A DNA stretch of 64,000 nucleotides from Nematocida ironsii (lineage: Eukaryota; Microsporidia), in contig LTDK01000041.1 of the NCBI GenBank assembly GCA_001642415.1, forward strand, positions 1 through 64,000, in the 5' to 3' direction. This document shows, piece after piece, positions 9,610 through 20,200 of this stretch; position 1 is the stretch's first letter; every line of letters begins with the position of its first letter. Position numbers and translations under genes: made by a program. Below the pieces are notes generated by a model. The model did not search any database and had not been told where the DNA came from. It worked only from the letters and a program-made list of their open reading frames with translations.

Positions 9610-10315
9610 ATGAAAATATTCAATATCTGCTATTTATACTTCATTATTTAGAATAATAACCCGATTGGTTTCTATATATCCAGTATACACCAAATAAAAA
9701 AGTATATTCGTAATTATTGTTGGTCATATCAAAAATAATTATATGATTTGTCAGTTGTTTTCAATACAAAAATGATTGATTCGTCATACAGTGCACTTCT
9801 ATGGTGTAAACAAACCACATACACCAATTAAAAATTTATAGAGAAATCCATCAATTTCAGACTTGTATACATCTTATACATCTTATACATATACTAAGAA
9901 CAATGTATATAAATAATTACTTATAGTACATAAATCTGTTATAAGTATATTCTTAAAAATAAAGCTGTTCTAATATACAAGTATACATATTATTTATGCA
10001 TTTTAAACATATTCTAAACTGTACATAATAATTGGTATTAAGTAGTAATTTACTGCTATTTCTCTTGATTCTATGCTGTATTTAGTCTTTTTTCTCTTTT
10101 TTTCTTATTCTATTTATATTTCTAATAAAAATAATATTTTAAATACTCTTCTTGTTATAATTTATTAATAGAAGAATTGGCTGGTCAACCAATTATTATG
10201 CTATTTATTTCATCTTTTATTTGATTTTATGGTTATTCATTTTCTGTTATTTCTCTGTGAAAATCGGAGATTATACTAATTTTTTTAATATAATTCAAGT
10301 TTCTGCCAAAAATTT
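9610..10315. other. AT-rich intergenic region, no gene seen
   Basis: About 700 bp between the divergent starts of the 940-aa secreted protein and the 607-aa family member. It holds short runs such as three ATCTTATAC repeats near 9868-9890 and pyrimidine tracts near 10090-10110. I see no ORF, RNA gene or copy of the dispersed element. It presumably contains both promoters. Confidence 0.5.
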
Positions 10316-12139
10316 ATGAATGATGACAAGCAAAGGCTAAAATTAAAAAAGCAGCTACAAAATGAATTCTCTGAGTTTAATGGAGTGCATTTAACCATAG
10401 AAGAAATTCAGTTTAAACTAGTACCAATAATACTGAATATATACCGAAGGAATTCTACATTTAAAAGAAAGTATCCATCACTAAATAACATAGCGTATAA
10501 CACATTTATAATGGTGTTAAAGTATCAGACTCTTCTTATTAAAGAAGTAAGCATGGATAGTATTATTTCTATACTTGAGGAATCACTGTGCACTACTGAA
10601 GCTCTTATGAACAGTATTGAGCACGGGGCAGAGCTTATAAAAAATGATGAGCAAAAAATAGCATATTATAATATGATGGATAAACTTCATATACTTACAA
10701 AACTACCCGCACGGCTTTTCATGTCTATACACTTAGATGCTTGTTATGCATTTTATTTATATAGTAAGAATATGTTCTTTGAACAAATCACTAGAAATGA
10801 AGCCATGGGCAAATTATGTGAGCTAACTAGATCTGGTGAGTGTTCAAATTTTGAAAGACTATTAGACATAGTGACCGAGAATGCAGGGAATTTTATAAAA
10901 TATGATAAAAATGGCGAGAGAAAATCAAACTTAGCCAATCTTAACTTATCAGATGAGGATATCTATTTGTTATATCTACTTACAACACAAACAACTAATG
11001 ATTTATACCATTTTATAACTGCCATGAATAATTCTATATCTGTTAAAAGTAAAAAAGTTACTAAAAAGGAAGTAGTGAATGGATTTGAATCACTACGCTT
11101 TGAAAGGTTGATAGATTTGCCATTCTTTAAAGATGCAATTTGTGTTGCTTTGAGTTTAGCTAAAAAGGCTTCTAAAACAGCTTCTTTTATCAAGTCTGCT
11201 ACACTAAATGCATTTTCTTTCTTAGTTAATTCAGCATTTGGCTCTTCTTATATATATATAAAATTAGCTAAAAATAGAGCTATTGCAAGTGCATGTGATA
11301 AAGCATCTCGTCCTACACCATTCAAAAGTATATTTAATATAGTACAAATGGCAATCACTAACCATCTGACTGTGAGGTCATACAATGCCATTCTTAATAC
11401 TATAATTGGAATAGGGCTATATACATACCAAAATTACGAAATATTCACTTTATATAACCAAGAGCTAGAATATACAATCAATAGAATATGCCATTTATAC
11501 GATTTAAACCCAGATACATTTAAGAACAATGTAATTGACAAGCACCGGGATAACATTAAAAACCAGCTAAGTGCTATTTTTAGTTCACCCGTTAATATAT
11601 CACTAGATGCCTTATTAGATGAATCATTAGATGAAATGGAAGCACTTCATAATAATATGGCATTTATTGCATCTATTGATGAAACAGCCGATATTGCTGA
11701 TAAAATTGGAAATATCACTAAAGATACTGATCCAGATATCTACAAACGCACAGTTAGTATAAACATAGAAGAGATAGAATTAGAATTAGAGGAAAGCAGT
11801 GATAGTGATTCTAATGACATATTCTACGATACTAATTTATATATAGAAGATCTCATAGAGCAAAATAATGAAAGTTCAGATGACACATTCTACAGTGCCC
11901 CATCTACTCTAAATGAAGAAATTATTCACATGAACGTTCAAAGAGGCATACCAATACTAAACCCAATCTCCATAGTAATTGCAATAATTATCTTATTATC
12001 TATTAGTCTATTTGTATTATACCACACAGAAGTAATTTTGTTTATAGAAGACATTACATCCGAGATTGATAATCGCTCGGCCTTGAATTTAATAATTGAG
12101 ACTGTAAGTATTATACTTAAACAGATATGTATTCATTAG
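10316..12139 (+). CDS. C-terminally anchored paralogue-family protein (family member 3)
   Basis: A 607-aa protein, the longest member of the family defined at 1001. It keeps the signature LCELTRSGECSNF (167-179), followed by LLDIVTENAGNFIKYDK and DEDIYLLYLLT (about 219-229). Relative to the shorter members it has an extra block (about 265-370) rich in Ala/Ser/Lys (for example ASKTASFIKSATLNAFSFLV), then an acidic region (about 480-535, ELELEESSDSDSND). A membrane segment lies at about 552-575 with a tail of about 30 residues that includes another weakly hydrophobic helix. No signal peptide is evident. Function is unknown. Dispersed-element copies follow downstream. Confidence 0.85.
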   Translation: MNDDKQRLKLKKQLQNEFSEFNGVHLTIEEIQFKLVPIILNIYRRNSTFKRKYPSLNNIAYNTFIMVLKYQTLLIKEVSMDSIISILEESLCTTEALMNSIEHGAELIKNDEQKIAYYNMMDKLHILTKLPARLFMSIHLDACYAFYLYSKNMFFEQITRNEAMGKLCELTRSGECSNFERLLDIVTENAGNFIKYDKNGERKSNLANLNLSDEDIYLLYLLTTQTTNDLYHFITAMNNSISVKSKKVTKKEVVNGFESLRFERLIDLPFFKDAICVALSLAKKASKTASFIKSATLNAFSFLVNSAFGSSYIYIKLAKNRAIASACDKASRPTPFKSIFNIVQMAITNHLTVRSYNAILNTIIGIGLYTYQNYEIFTLYNQELEYTINRICHLYDLNPDTFKNNVIDKHRDNIKNQLSAIFSSPVNISLDALLDESLDEMEALHNNMAFIASIDETADIADKIGNITKDTDPDIYKRTVSINIEEIELELEESSDSDSNDIFYDTNLYIEDLIEQNNESSDDTFYSAPSTLNEEIIHMNVQRGIPILNPISIVIAIIILLSISLFVLYHTEVILFIEDITSEIDNRSALNLIIETVSIILKQICIH

Positions 12140-12370
12140 ATCCACTAACTGTATGTACATATACCATCAGTTCTTATATGTTGATTTATACAGTATATTA
12201 ATACTCTCATCATATACAGATTAATTATCATCCATTCCTTTAATCAGAATAATTTATTCTTTAAATATTATAATATTTTTTGTAATACCAGAAATAACTC
12301 GAAACCCGAAACCATAAGTAATTCCATACATTAACTATAACTATGTATAATATACAAGTAAGCACATTTA

Positions 12371-12560
12371 ATTGGTTACTCCCTGGTACATAATTAAGAT
12401 ACATTCAAATTTTCGGGTTATTATGTCTTATATAGCTTCAATTTCTAATTATACAACTCTATAAGACTTCACAGGCATGGGTATGAGATCTCACATTAGG
12501 TAGAGTTCATCATACGATAGAAACCAATATATTTACTAACCAATTACTAATTCAAAATAA
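12371..12560 (+). repeat. Dispersed 3'-flank element, copy B
   Basis: This begins about 230 bp after the 607-aa gene. It matches the copy near 60870 over most of its length: GGTTACTCCCTGGTACATAA, then AAGATACATTCAAATTTT, then TCTATAAGACTTCACAGGCA, and finally CATACGATAGAAACCAATA. The block between contains a single CGGGTTATTA box (12414-12423). Confidence 0.65.
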
Positions 12561-12639
12561 ATATTATATTTATATTCTCATAATTCTGTATTATACCATG
12601 AAGACCCATCTGGTTATTTCTGGTAGTTTGTTATTCTCT

Positions 12640-12780
12640 TATACATAATTAAGACACATTTAAATTTTTATTATTCTTATCTTATATATGCTATAACCAG
12701 AAATATACCGCTTAGTATATGTAAGTATAATGGGTTTACATTGTATATGGTTTATTATGTGATATAAATCACTCGAACCT
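12640..12780 (+). repeat. Dispersed 3'-flank element, copy C (diverged)
   Basis: A second copy directly after copy B. It shares TACATAATTAAGACACATTT and AAATTTTTATTATTCTTATC with the others, and the TATAACCAGAAATATA block with copy F. The right-hand block is degenerate (TTATGTGATATAAATCAC). The remaining sequence to 12853 is AT-rich without other features. Confidence 0.5.
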
Positions 12781-12853
12781 GAAATTATTTCATATGTAAA
12801 TTATTCATTTGTTTTAATAATACAGTATAAATATAATTTATTTAATACTTCAA

Positions 12854-14779
12854 TTATACTACATACGATTTCTTCTTGATAATCTCATTTACTTTCTTTA
12901 TAATTGGTGTATATGCATTAATCCTTCTGTTTTCTTTAATTAATTCAGTTTCTATCTTATTAATTATCCCAACAGTTACCATATACTTAATTATACTTTT
13001 ATTCTTACTCTTTAATAATCCTAATAATATATTCCATGCATTAAGTTTATAAACACCAGATGTATTATCTAACCCATTAATCACCCCAATAATTATTCCT
13101 GATGTAATAATGTATAACCTACTTGCTATATTCATATTATTAACTAAATCACTCAGTAATTTTATACGCATACTATCTAATATATATTCAGTACTTATCT
13201 GTCCATACCCATTAATTATACTAATATTCTTAATACCTTCTTTCTCAAATATCTTATCATACCCTGATACTATCTCTATTAATTTAATATCCTTTACTAT
13301 AATATTTAGTATATAATATATATATATATTATCTATATTATTTATATTAATACGTATAGAATAATCATTAAATAAATTATATTTAAGTAAGTAGTATAAC
13401 CATATATATGGCAATATATCATATGTAGGAGTAGTATATGCAATATTACTACTATTAGTATATACAGTTGTAATATTGTTATTATCAGTGTTATTTATAT
13501 CAGTGTTATTAGTATTATCTGTATTATTAGTGTATGTACTTATATTATTATTACTTATATTACTTATATTCCTATCTGTATTACTATATGTATTACTATA
13601 TGTATTACTATCACCCATACTTATACCATTATTATCACCCATACTTATACCATTATTATCACATATATTCCTATCTGTATTATCACCTATACTTATATTA
13701 TTATCACCTATACTTATATTATTATCACCTATACTTATATTATTATCACCTATACTTCTTCTATTCCTATCTGTATTACTTCTTCTATTACTTATACTTC
13801 TGTCTTTTATTATACTATTTATTATATTTATATCTATATTATTAATTATATTTAATATTATATCTTTATCTTCTATTTCTTCTATTATATTTATATTATA
13901 TATATTTATATTATTATTATAATTATTATATAATATATTATTAATAGTAATAGAATTATTATAGAAGTACTTCTTTAACCATTTAATCTTATTAGTATTA
14001 TAATAAGGTATATTATATATATATGATAATATATGTATATTATTAATAATATATGATATAATAGAAATATTATCTATCTTAAATATAATAGATAGAATAG
14101 ATTTAACTGATTCTATTTCTGATATATTATATAACTTATTACACATTGTATCATTAGTATTACTTATTATACTATGTCTATTATATTCTGTATTATTATT
14201 ATATAACTTATTACTCATTGTATAATTATTATTACTTTGTGTACTATGTCTATTATATTCTATACTATTATTATTATATAACTTATTACTCATTGTATCA
14301 TTATTATTACTTATTATACTATGTCTATTATATTCTATTTCTTGTTCTATTTCTTTATATTTTATTTTATTTTTTATTTTTTCTATAAAGTTTTTATTTA
14401 TTAACCATTGTGTAATAAGTTCTATATCTATGCCCTTGTCGTATACATCTTCTATTTCTTCTATTTCTGTTGTATTTAAGTATTTGCTTATTAATTGGTT
14501 TATTTCTGTTATAATAATATTCTTATGTGGTGATATAATACTATAATTTATACTACAATGTGTTATAAGTATACTCTCATTATATTCAATATATTCTATA
14601 CTATGTGTACTTAATTCTATACAGAATTTATTATCTGTTGATATAAATATTATTTTATCTGTTATTGATATATTACCACTGTATGACTGTACATAACCAG
14701 ATAATTCTTCATTCTCTGTTGTATTACTACTTGTACTGTCATCCTCTGCTGGTGTAATGGAAAGGATAGCACTATACAT
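12854..14779 (-). CDS. Ile/Asn-rich protein with low-complexity repeat insertions
   Basis: A 641-aa protein, not firmly recognised. The N-terminal about 90 residues form a beta-rich segment (GYVQSYSGNISITDKIIFIS and following). The middle and C-terminal parts are helical and could be ARM/HEAT-like (for example AWNILLGLLKSKNKSIIKYM, about 587-606). Two zones of repeats interrupt it: EYNRHSIISNNNDTMSNKLY-type units (about 150-215), and SIGDNNI/GISMGDN units followed by SNTYSNTDRN (about 335-400). An N-terminal PH/EVH1-like domain plus helical repeats would fit the PP4R3/SMEK regulatory subunit, but this is a weak structural guess. Extreme Ile/Asn content reflects local base composition and repeat-derived inserts. 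Confidence 0.7.
   Translation of the reverse strand: MYSAILSITPAEDDSTSSNTTENEELSGYVQSYSGNISITDKIIFISTDNKFCIELSTHSIEYIEYNESILITHCSINYSIISPHKNIIITEINQLISKYLNTTEIEEIEDVYDKGIDIELITQWLINKNFIEKIKNKIKYKEIEQEIEYNRHSIISNNNDTMSNKLYNNNSIEYNRHSTQSNNNYTMSNKLYNNNTEYNRHSIISNTNDTMCNKLYNISEIESVKSILSIIFKIDNISIISYIINNIHILSYIYNIPYYNTNKIKWLKKYFYNNSITINNILYNNYNNNINIYNINIIEEIEDKDIILNIINNIDINIINSIIKDRSISNRRSNTDRNRRSIGDNNISIGDNNISIGDNNISIGDNTDRNICDNNGISMGDNNGISMGDSNTYSNTYSNTDRNISNISNNNISTYTNNTDNTNNTDINNTDNNNITTVYTNSSNIAYTTPTYDILPYIWLYYLLKYNLFNDYSIRININNIDNIYIYYILNIIVKDIKLIEIVSGYDKIFEKEGIKNISIINGYGQISTEYILDSMRIKLLSDLVNNMNIASRLYIITSGIIIGVINGLDNTSGVYKLNAWNILLGLLKSKNKSIIKYMVTVGIINKIETELIKENRRINAYTPIIKKVNEIIKKKSYVV
13681..13757 (-). 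repeat. 21-bp tandem repeats inside a CDS
   Basis: About 3.6 copies of a 21-bp unit (plus strand TATCACCTATACTTATATTA plus T) in frame in the 641-aa gene, encoding SIGDNNI repeats. Related 24-bp units (ATACTTATACCATTATTATC-type, 13610-13660) lie beside it and encode GISMGDNN repeats. Confidence 0.8.
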
Positions 14780-14799
14780 AAAAATAAAATAAAAAAGTG

Positions 14800-15225
14800 T
14801 ATGTGTAATAAGTAATATATAGTATACTATGTGTAATAAGTAATAGTATATGTGTAATAAATAATGAATAATGTGTAATAAATAATGAATAATGTGTAAT
14901 AAATAATAGTATATGTGTAATAAGTAATGAATAATGTGTAATAAATAATAGTATATGTGTAATAAGTAATAGTATATGTGTAATAAGTAATGGTATATGT
15001 GTAATAAGTAATGAATAATGTGTAATAAATAATATATAATATAGTATGCATTGTGTAATAAGTAATATATAGTATACTATGTGTAATAAGTAATATATAG
15101 TATACTATGTGTAATAAGTAATATATAGTATGCATTGTGTAATAAGTAATAGTACATAATGTACATTGTGTAATAAATAATGAATAATATATAATATAGT
15201 ATGCATTGTGTAATAAGTAATGATA
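14800..15225. repeat. TGTGTAATAAGTAAT-type repeat array
   Basis: More than 20 copies of TGTGTAATAAGTAAT or TGTGTAATAAATAAT spaced by AGTATA or GAATAA, all in plus orientation, filling the gap between the 5' end of the 641-aa gene and the 3' end of MetRS. A 102-codon reading (14827-15135, minus) is the repeat translated and not a gene. Confidence 0.85.
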
Positions 15226-15246
15226 AGTTAAATATGATATATTGTA

Positions 15247-15265
15247 TAACCCGATATAACCCTAA
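15247..15265 (-). promoter_or_regulatory. Paired GGGTTA boxes, 10-bp spacing
   Basis: TAACCCGATATAACCCTAA contains two GGGTTA boxes (minus strand) whose starts are exactly 10 bp apart. It lies 18 bp past the MetRS stop codon. The same doublet recurs across the window. Function is unknown; a binding site for a Myb-type factor is inferred from similarity to TTAGGG/CGGGTTA-type sites. Confidence 0.4.
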
Positions 15266-15283
15266 ATTTATTTTATGATGTAA

Positions 15284-16915
15284 TTATAAATTACAACAGA
15301 ATGTTTCCATCGCTTGTGCCTGTGCATCTGTGAGTGGATGGAATAAAATATGAACATCTCCGATCGTATACCCATCAGATAATTCTTCAGTAAACTCATT
15401 CGGAATAGTCCGATCGTCTATTTTTAAGATTGAAAGTAGTTCATCACCTTCTTTTGGTACTACAGGATAAAGCATCTTCCCAATTATTACCAGAATATTT
15501 ATAGCTGAGGATATTCTTATACCCATCTCATTCTTATCCACTTTCTCAGCAAATGCTTTCTGTACGTATAAATTACCCATCCCTGCTACATTTACGATGC
15601 ACTCAATTGCCGATCGTATTTCTGCTTTATCCATATGGTTAATGTACTTATTTAATACAGTATTAATACTCTGTACAGTATCACTGTCTAATTTTGGTGT
15701 GGTAAGTGTGCCATTCAGTCTTTTCTTTACATAGGATAAAACACGATTGCACAGATTTCCGATCGTATTGATTAGTATCGTATTATATGACTCCTTAAAC
15801 TCTCTCCATAAGAAATCTGCATCACCCGTCTCTGGTCTACGTCTCATTAAATGGAATCTCCATGCACCTGCACACCCTATCCTGTCACCTAATAAATCAC
15901 TTCCAAATATACCACGACCCATTGACTTACTGAACTTATCCCCTTCATATGTTAAATAATGCGTAGCAGATATAAGGTTGGGATACTTTATCTGGTTACA
16001 CCCTACAAGCATCCCTGGGAAGAATACTGAATGGAAGAATACATTATCCTTCCCCATAAATTCACATAATTGTACATCTGACTCTGTCCACCAATCCCTC
16101 TTCCCAAGTATGTCTGTGAATGTGATGTACCCAATTGGAGCATCAAACCATACGTAAAGTACTTTATCTTTATACTCAGGTAGTGGTACAGGTACACCCC
16201 AATTATACTTTAAGTCACGTGTTATACACCGTGGTATAAGTTCCTTATTCTTCCAGTCATTAGATACTTGTCTGGCTACAGATGACCAATTTATAGAGTA
16301 CTCCTCTATTAACTGATTCAACTTATCCTGTACTTTATTAAGCTCAAAGAATAAATGCTTAGTCATTTTCTTAACAGGGACACTCTTACATGTACTACAA
16401 TACGGATTGATTATCTCATCTATTGCCAGTATAGCACTGCACCCATCGCATTGATCACCCCGTGCATTATCTGATCCACATATACTACACGTACCATTTA
16501 TGTACCTATCAGCTAAGAACATATTACACCCACTACAGAAATACCTCTCCTCTTCTCTTTCTATAAAATAACCGTTATTATACATTTCTAAGAATATAGA
16601 TTGTGTTATCTCCTTATGCCTGTCCATGGATGTCCTACCAAATATGTCATAATTTATTTGAAACCAATCGTATACTTCCTTATGCTTAGCACTGTTTATA
16701 TCACAGAGTTCTTGTGGTGACAAACCTGCTTTATCTGCTGATACTTCTGATGCTGTCCCATACTCATCCGTCCCTGTTATAAATACAGTGGATATTCCCC
16801 TCATCTTACAATATCTGTTGTATACATCTGCACTTAGTAATGATCCTACTATATTCCCTAAATGTGGCAGATTGTTTACATACGGTAATGCTGCTGTTAT
16901 TATTTTCCTGGTCAT
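15284..16915 (-). CDS. MES1: Methionyl-tRNA synthetase, cytosolic
   Basis: A 543-aa class I aminoacyl-tRNA synthetase that charges tRNA-Met for initiation and elongation. The HIGH-type motif appears as PHLGN (17-21) and the KMSKS-type motif as KFSKS (about 328), both normal for MetRS. Between them is the connective domain with four CxxC knuckles (CSGC, CSIC, CDGC, CSTC, about 126-175), the two-zinc arrangement of archaeal and eukaryotic MetRS. The anticodon-binding helical domain follows. The protein starts directly at the catalytic domain and has no GST-like or C-terminal EMAP-like extension, consistent with a reduced genome. Several ACGATCGG-type motifs occur inside the gene. Confidence 0.97.
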   Translation of the reverse strand: MTRKIITAALPYVNNLPHLGNIVGSLLSADVYNRYCKMRGISTVFITGTDEYGTASEVSADKAGLSPQELCDINSAKHKEVYDWFQINYDIFGRTSMDRHKEITQSIFLEMYNNGYFIEREEERYFCSGCNMFLADRYINGTCSICGSDNARGDQCDGCSAILAIDEIINPYCSTCKSVPVKKMTKHLFFELNKVQDKLNQLIEEYSINWSSVARQVSNDWKNKELIPRCITRDLKYNWGVPVPLPEYKDKVLYVWFDAPIGYITFTDILGKRDWWTESDVQLCEFMGKDNVFFHSVFFPGMLVGCNQIKYPNLISATHYLTYEGDKFSKSMGRGIFGSDLLGDRIGCAGAWRFHLMRRRPETGDADFLWREFKESYNTILINTIGNLCNRVLSYVKKRLNGTLTTPKLDSDTVQSINTVLNKYINHMDKAEIRSAIECIVNVAGMGNLYVQKAFAEKVDKNEMGIRISSAINILVIIGKMLYPVVPKEGDELLSILKIDDRTIPNEFTEELSDGYTIGDVHILFHPLTDAQAQAMETFCCNL

Positions 16916-17118
16916 TAAAAAATAAAATTTACCAGAATATTTATAATATAACAGAATTTATAATACATTGTGTACATAATAATATTAATTATTGCTAATA
17001 AATTAAACCAAAATAAAATTTTATTAAATTAAATATTAATATTTTAACCACTTGGCAATTTTATATTTTTATATATTACACACATATATCATGCATATAC
17101 AGTATAATTAAAGAATGT

Positions 17119-17192
17119 GCTTTCATAGCTCAGTTGGTTAGAGCATCGGACTAATAACCCGAAGGCCCCAGGTTCGAGCCCTGGTGAAAGCA
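17119..17192 (+). tRNA. tRNA-Ile(AAU)
   Basis: A 74-nt cloverleaf. Acceptor GCTTTCA pairs with TGAAAGC (discriminator A); the D arm is GCTC/GAGC; the anticodon loop CTAATAA gives anticodon AAT (read as IAU); the T arm is CCAGG-TTCGAGC-CCTGG. Four of five anticodon-stem pairs are canonical and the last is A-C. A T5 run directly after (from 17194) is a pol III terminator. No intron and no encoded CCA. Confidence 0.95.
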
Positions 17193-17271
17193 TCTTTTTA
17201 TATTTTTTTTATTTTATTTTTTTATTAAAATTAAATATAAAACATATTATTTAGATAATTTATTACTAAAA

Positions 17272-20200
17272 TTAACCTCTTAGTTGCGGTTGTATCTGAC
17301 ATGCAGGTGGGGTTTGCTGTAAGGTTCGCTTGCACTTGACAGATGAATTCCTGATTAAACTAAATGCAGATGCAAGTGCTTGCTCAAGCCGACCAAGTGA
17401 ATTGCCGTATATCCCGTATAACTTGTTCTGTGTGCTCTGGAAACGTGCATTAATTAACGACTGTTCATCATTAGGCATCTGATTATACATCGGACTAGCC
17501 ATGGATGATTTAGCCAGTAAACACATTAAATCATTATTCTGTGTCTTATTGTATAATAACTGTGAGAGCATATTCTGATCGATTCCTATATATGAAGATA
17601 CACTCGGTGATACAAGTAACTGACGCATTGCATTAAATGAATTATTACCAAGACAGACATTCCCTGCTAGTTGTAAACCAGGTGATGATGAAATTCCATC
17701 AAATGCACCTGTGGACATACCCGTTCGCATACCCATCATGGGATTACATACACTAATACTTGATTTCATTCTATCACTGAACATTTTCTCTCTTACTCTG
17801 GTTTCAATCTCATTTTTACTGAGCTGTACTTGAGTGATTAATTGCTTGATCATCTGTGACTGTTTGATTGCTTCCATTTTCATGGATTCAATTTGTTCTT
17901 GTGATACGAGTGATTCTTGTGCTTGGAATAGCGACTGTCCATTTGTAAGGAACTTAATCAGATCAGCAGATGTCATTTGTGTAGGACTGCCTGTGATACG
18001 TGTGCTTATATTGGCTATCATGGGAGAACCAAGTGGGAAGGCTGATTGTATGCCAATATTTGGTAGGGATGGCATAATACCTTTCTGTATCTCAATACCT
18101 TTAAGCTGTAGACGTATTAATAATGCTTGCATTTGTAATGGTGTCATAGCACCAATGTGTACAAGTGTTTGCTGTACTTGCTGTGGTGTTAGTAGACTAG
18201 TCAGGACACGTATCTGTGCTGCAGATAGTGCATGACTAAGTAATTGTATTTGAGAACTTGTAAGTATTTGTGCTACAGCCTTATTAAGATCAAGCATTTC
18301 CTGTTCTGTGACTGCCTTCTGTGGGTTACTTATTTGCTGCATGAAAATTGCAGATTGTTTAGCACACTCAGCAAGTTTTGCTGCCTTAAACTGACCAACT
18401 GCAGCAGCATATCTGGTTGCACTTGCTCTGTGTCGAGTGTACGCCTGTCTGTGCCTACTTGCAGTTTTCTTGTAGGATCTGGCTAGTTTTTTATTACTTT
18501 GTGCTTCTGCCCTCTTTGCCATGGCAGCGTATGATGCAGCTGCTTGACTGGCTTGTGCAGCCCGTCTACTGGCACGGATTGCAGCAGTACGTGCTGCTTG
18601 TTCTTTAGCAGCTGCTGCTGCTACACCACGTGATGTAGCACCATTCTTCATGAACTGTCTGGCTGCTCTGGCTTCTGCATGACGGGTTCGTCTGATTCTG
18701 GAGATTCTCCTTCTAAGCCATCTTGATGATGACCTACTCGATCTAACACCGTATGAAGAATACTTCTGACTCTGGTACATCCTTCCCTGTGTGCTGAATA
18801 ATGCATGTTGCATGGTCATTCCCATGAGAGAGTGTTTTATCTCTCTAGTAGCATACTCAGATGAGGATACGCCCTTGTAGTACATTTCATTGCTCTGGTG
18901 TGCTGATATAATGGCAGATGCACCACTGCTTGTAAATGAGCTAGAAGCAGTCTTTCTAGAACTTTCTTCAAATGCTGATGCTGATGCACTTGCACTTGCT
19001 GATTCTTTACTGGCAATTATGGCTTTTACGGCAGTGTTCTTCTTCATACTGCCAGAGTACCAGGATGAACCAGTTGATGAAGAATGTTCTCCTTCAATTA
19101 TGGCACCACCAGCTGCCTGTCTAGAAGCAGATTCTGATTCACTTGCTGCTGCAAACCCTGCTGCTTCAGCAGACCTTTCCCTTCTTGCTTTAAGTAATTT
19201 TTCATTATACGCATCCTTCTGGATTGCTTTCGCTTTCCTTTCGGCTTTCTTGGCTTGTTTTAATGCATGCTTCTTAAACCCTTTTTTATTTTCACTGGCA
19301 AGTGCAGCTCTCTCCCTCCACTTCCTGGCTTTCTCTAATAAACTGTCGATCGTATCACGAACAGCTTCTTTAGACTCAGAAGATGAATCATCACTACTTG
19401 AACCATCCTCATCATTATGTTTCTTATGCTTACTGTGTAGATGATTGTCAGAATCAGATGAATTAGAATCAGATGAATCATCACCTGCTTGTGATGATGA
19501 AGATTCTTGTCCCTTACCTTTTCTCTTATGCTTTGAACTGGATGAGGATGAGGATGAATAACTCGTATATGAACTGAAACTTTCATCCTGTGACTCCTCT
19601 TCAAACCCGTACTGCTCAAAAGTAACTGTAAATGGATTACTTACCTCACCAGATGTGAATTTCTGTATGGTACCAGCCACTCGAGTTATGTCACCTTCAT
19701 CATACGCAGATATACTCAGCACTAGAATACCCTTCTCTATATCCACTCTTTTTGCTTTAAGTAGAGATATACCGTACCCTTCTGATGTAATCAAGTACTG
19801 ACTCACAATGGGTATGGATGGATTTGCCAGTGCTATAGTACCACCGTACACTGGGATGTAAAATACTTTCTTACCATCCCTGTCAATGATTTCTGTAAAC
19901 ACACTCGTATTCAACTTTAACCGACGTAAGAATTCAACATTCTCTTTTGAATAAATAATCCTTCCCACATGAATAATCAAGGAAATGGCTGTTTTTGGGA
20001 TGTAGAAGAACATTTGTGTAGAGTATAAAATATTCAAGCCATTATCCAATCCATAAATACTTCCCTTCCCTTCTAATTCACTCATGAGGTAGTCCCTCCT
20101 GTCCTGTGCAGATACTTCATCAGTGGTTACAGTTATGTTAGATACAAGGTTCTTCATGGGTAAGTCCATTGAAAGGTAAGATAAGAGTAAGTATGTGTCA

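Noticed and set aside
13476..13922. Leu-rich and Tyr-rich plus-strand ORFs inside the 641-aa gene
   Set aside because: They are antisense translations of the SIGDNNI/Asn repeats, with no independent support.
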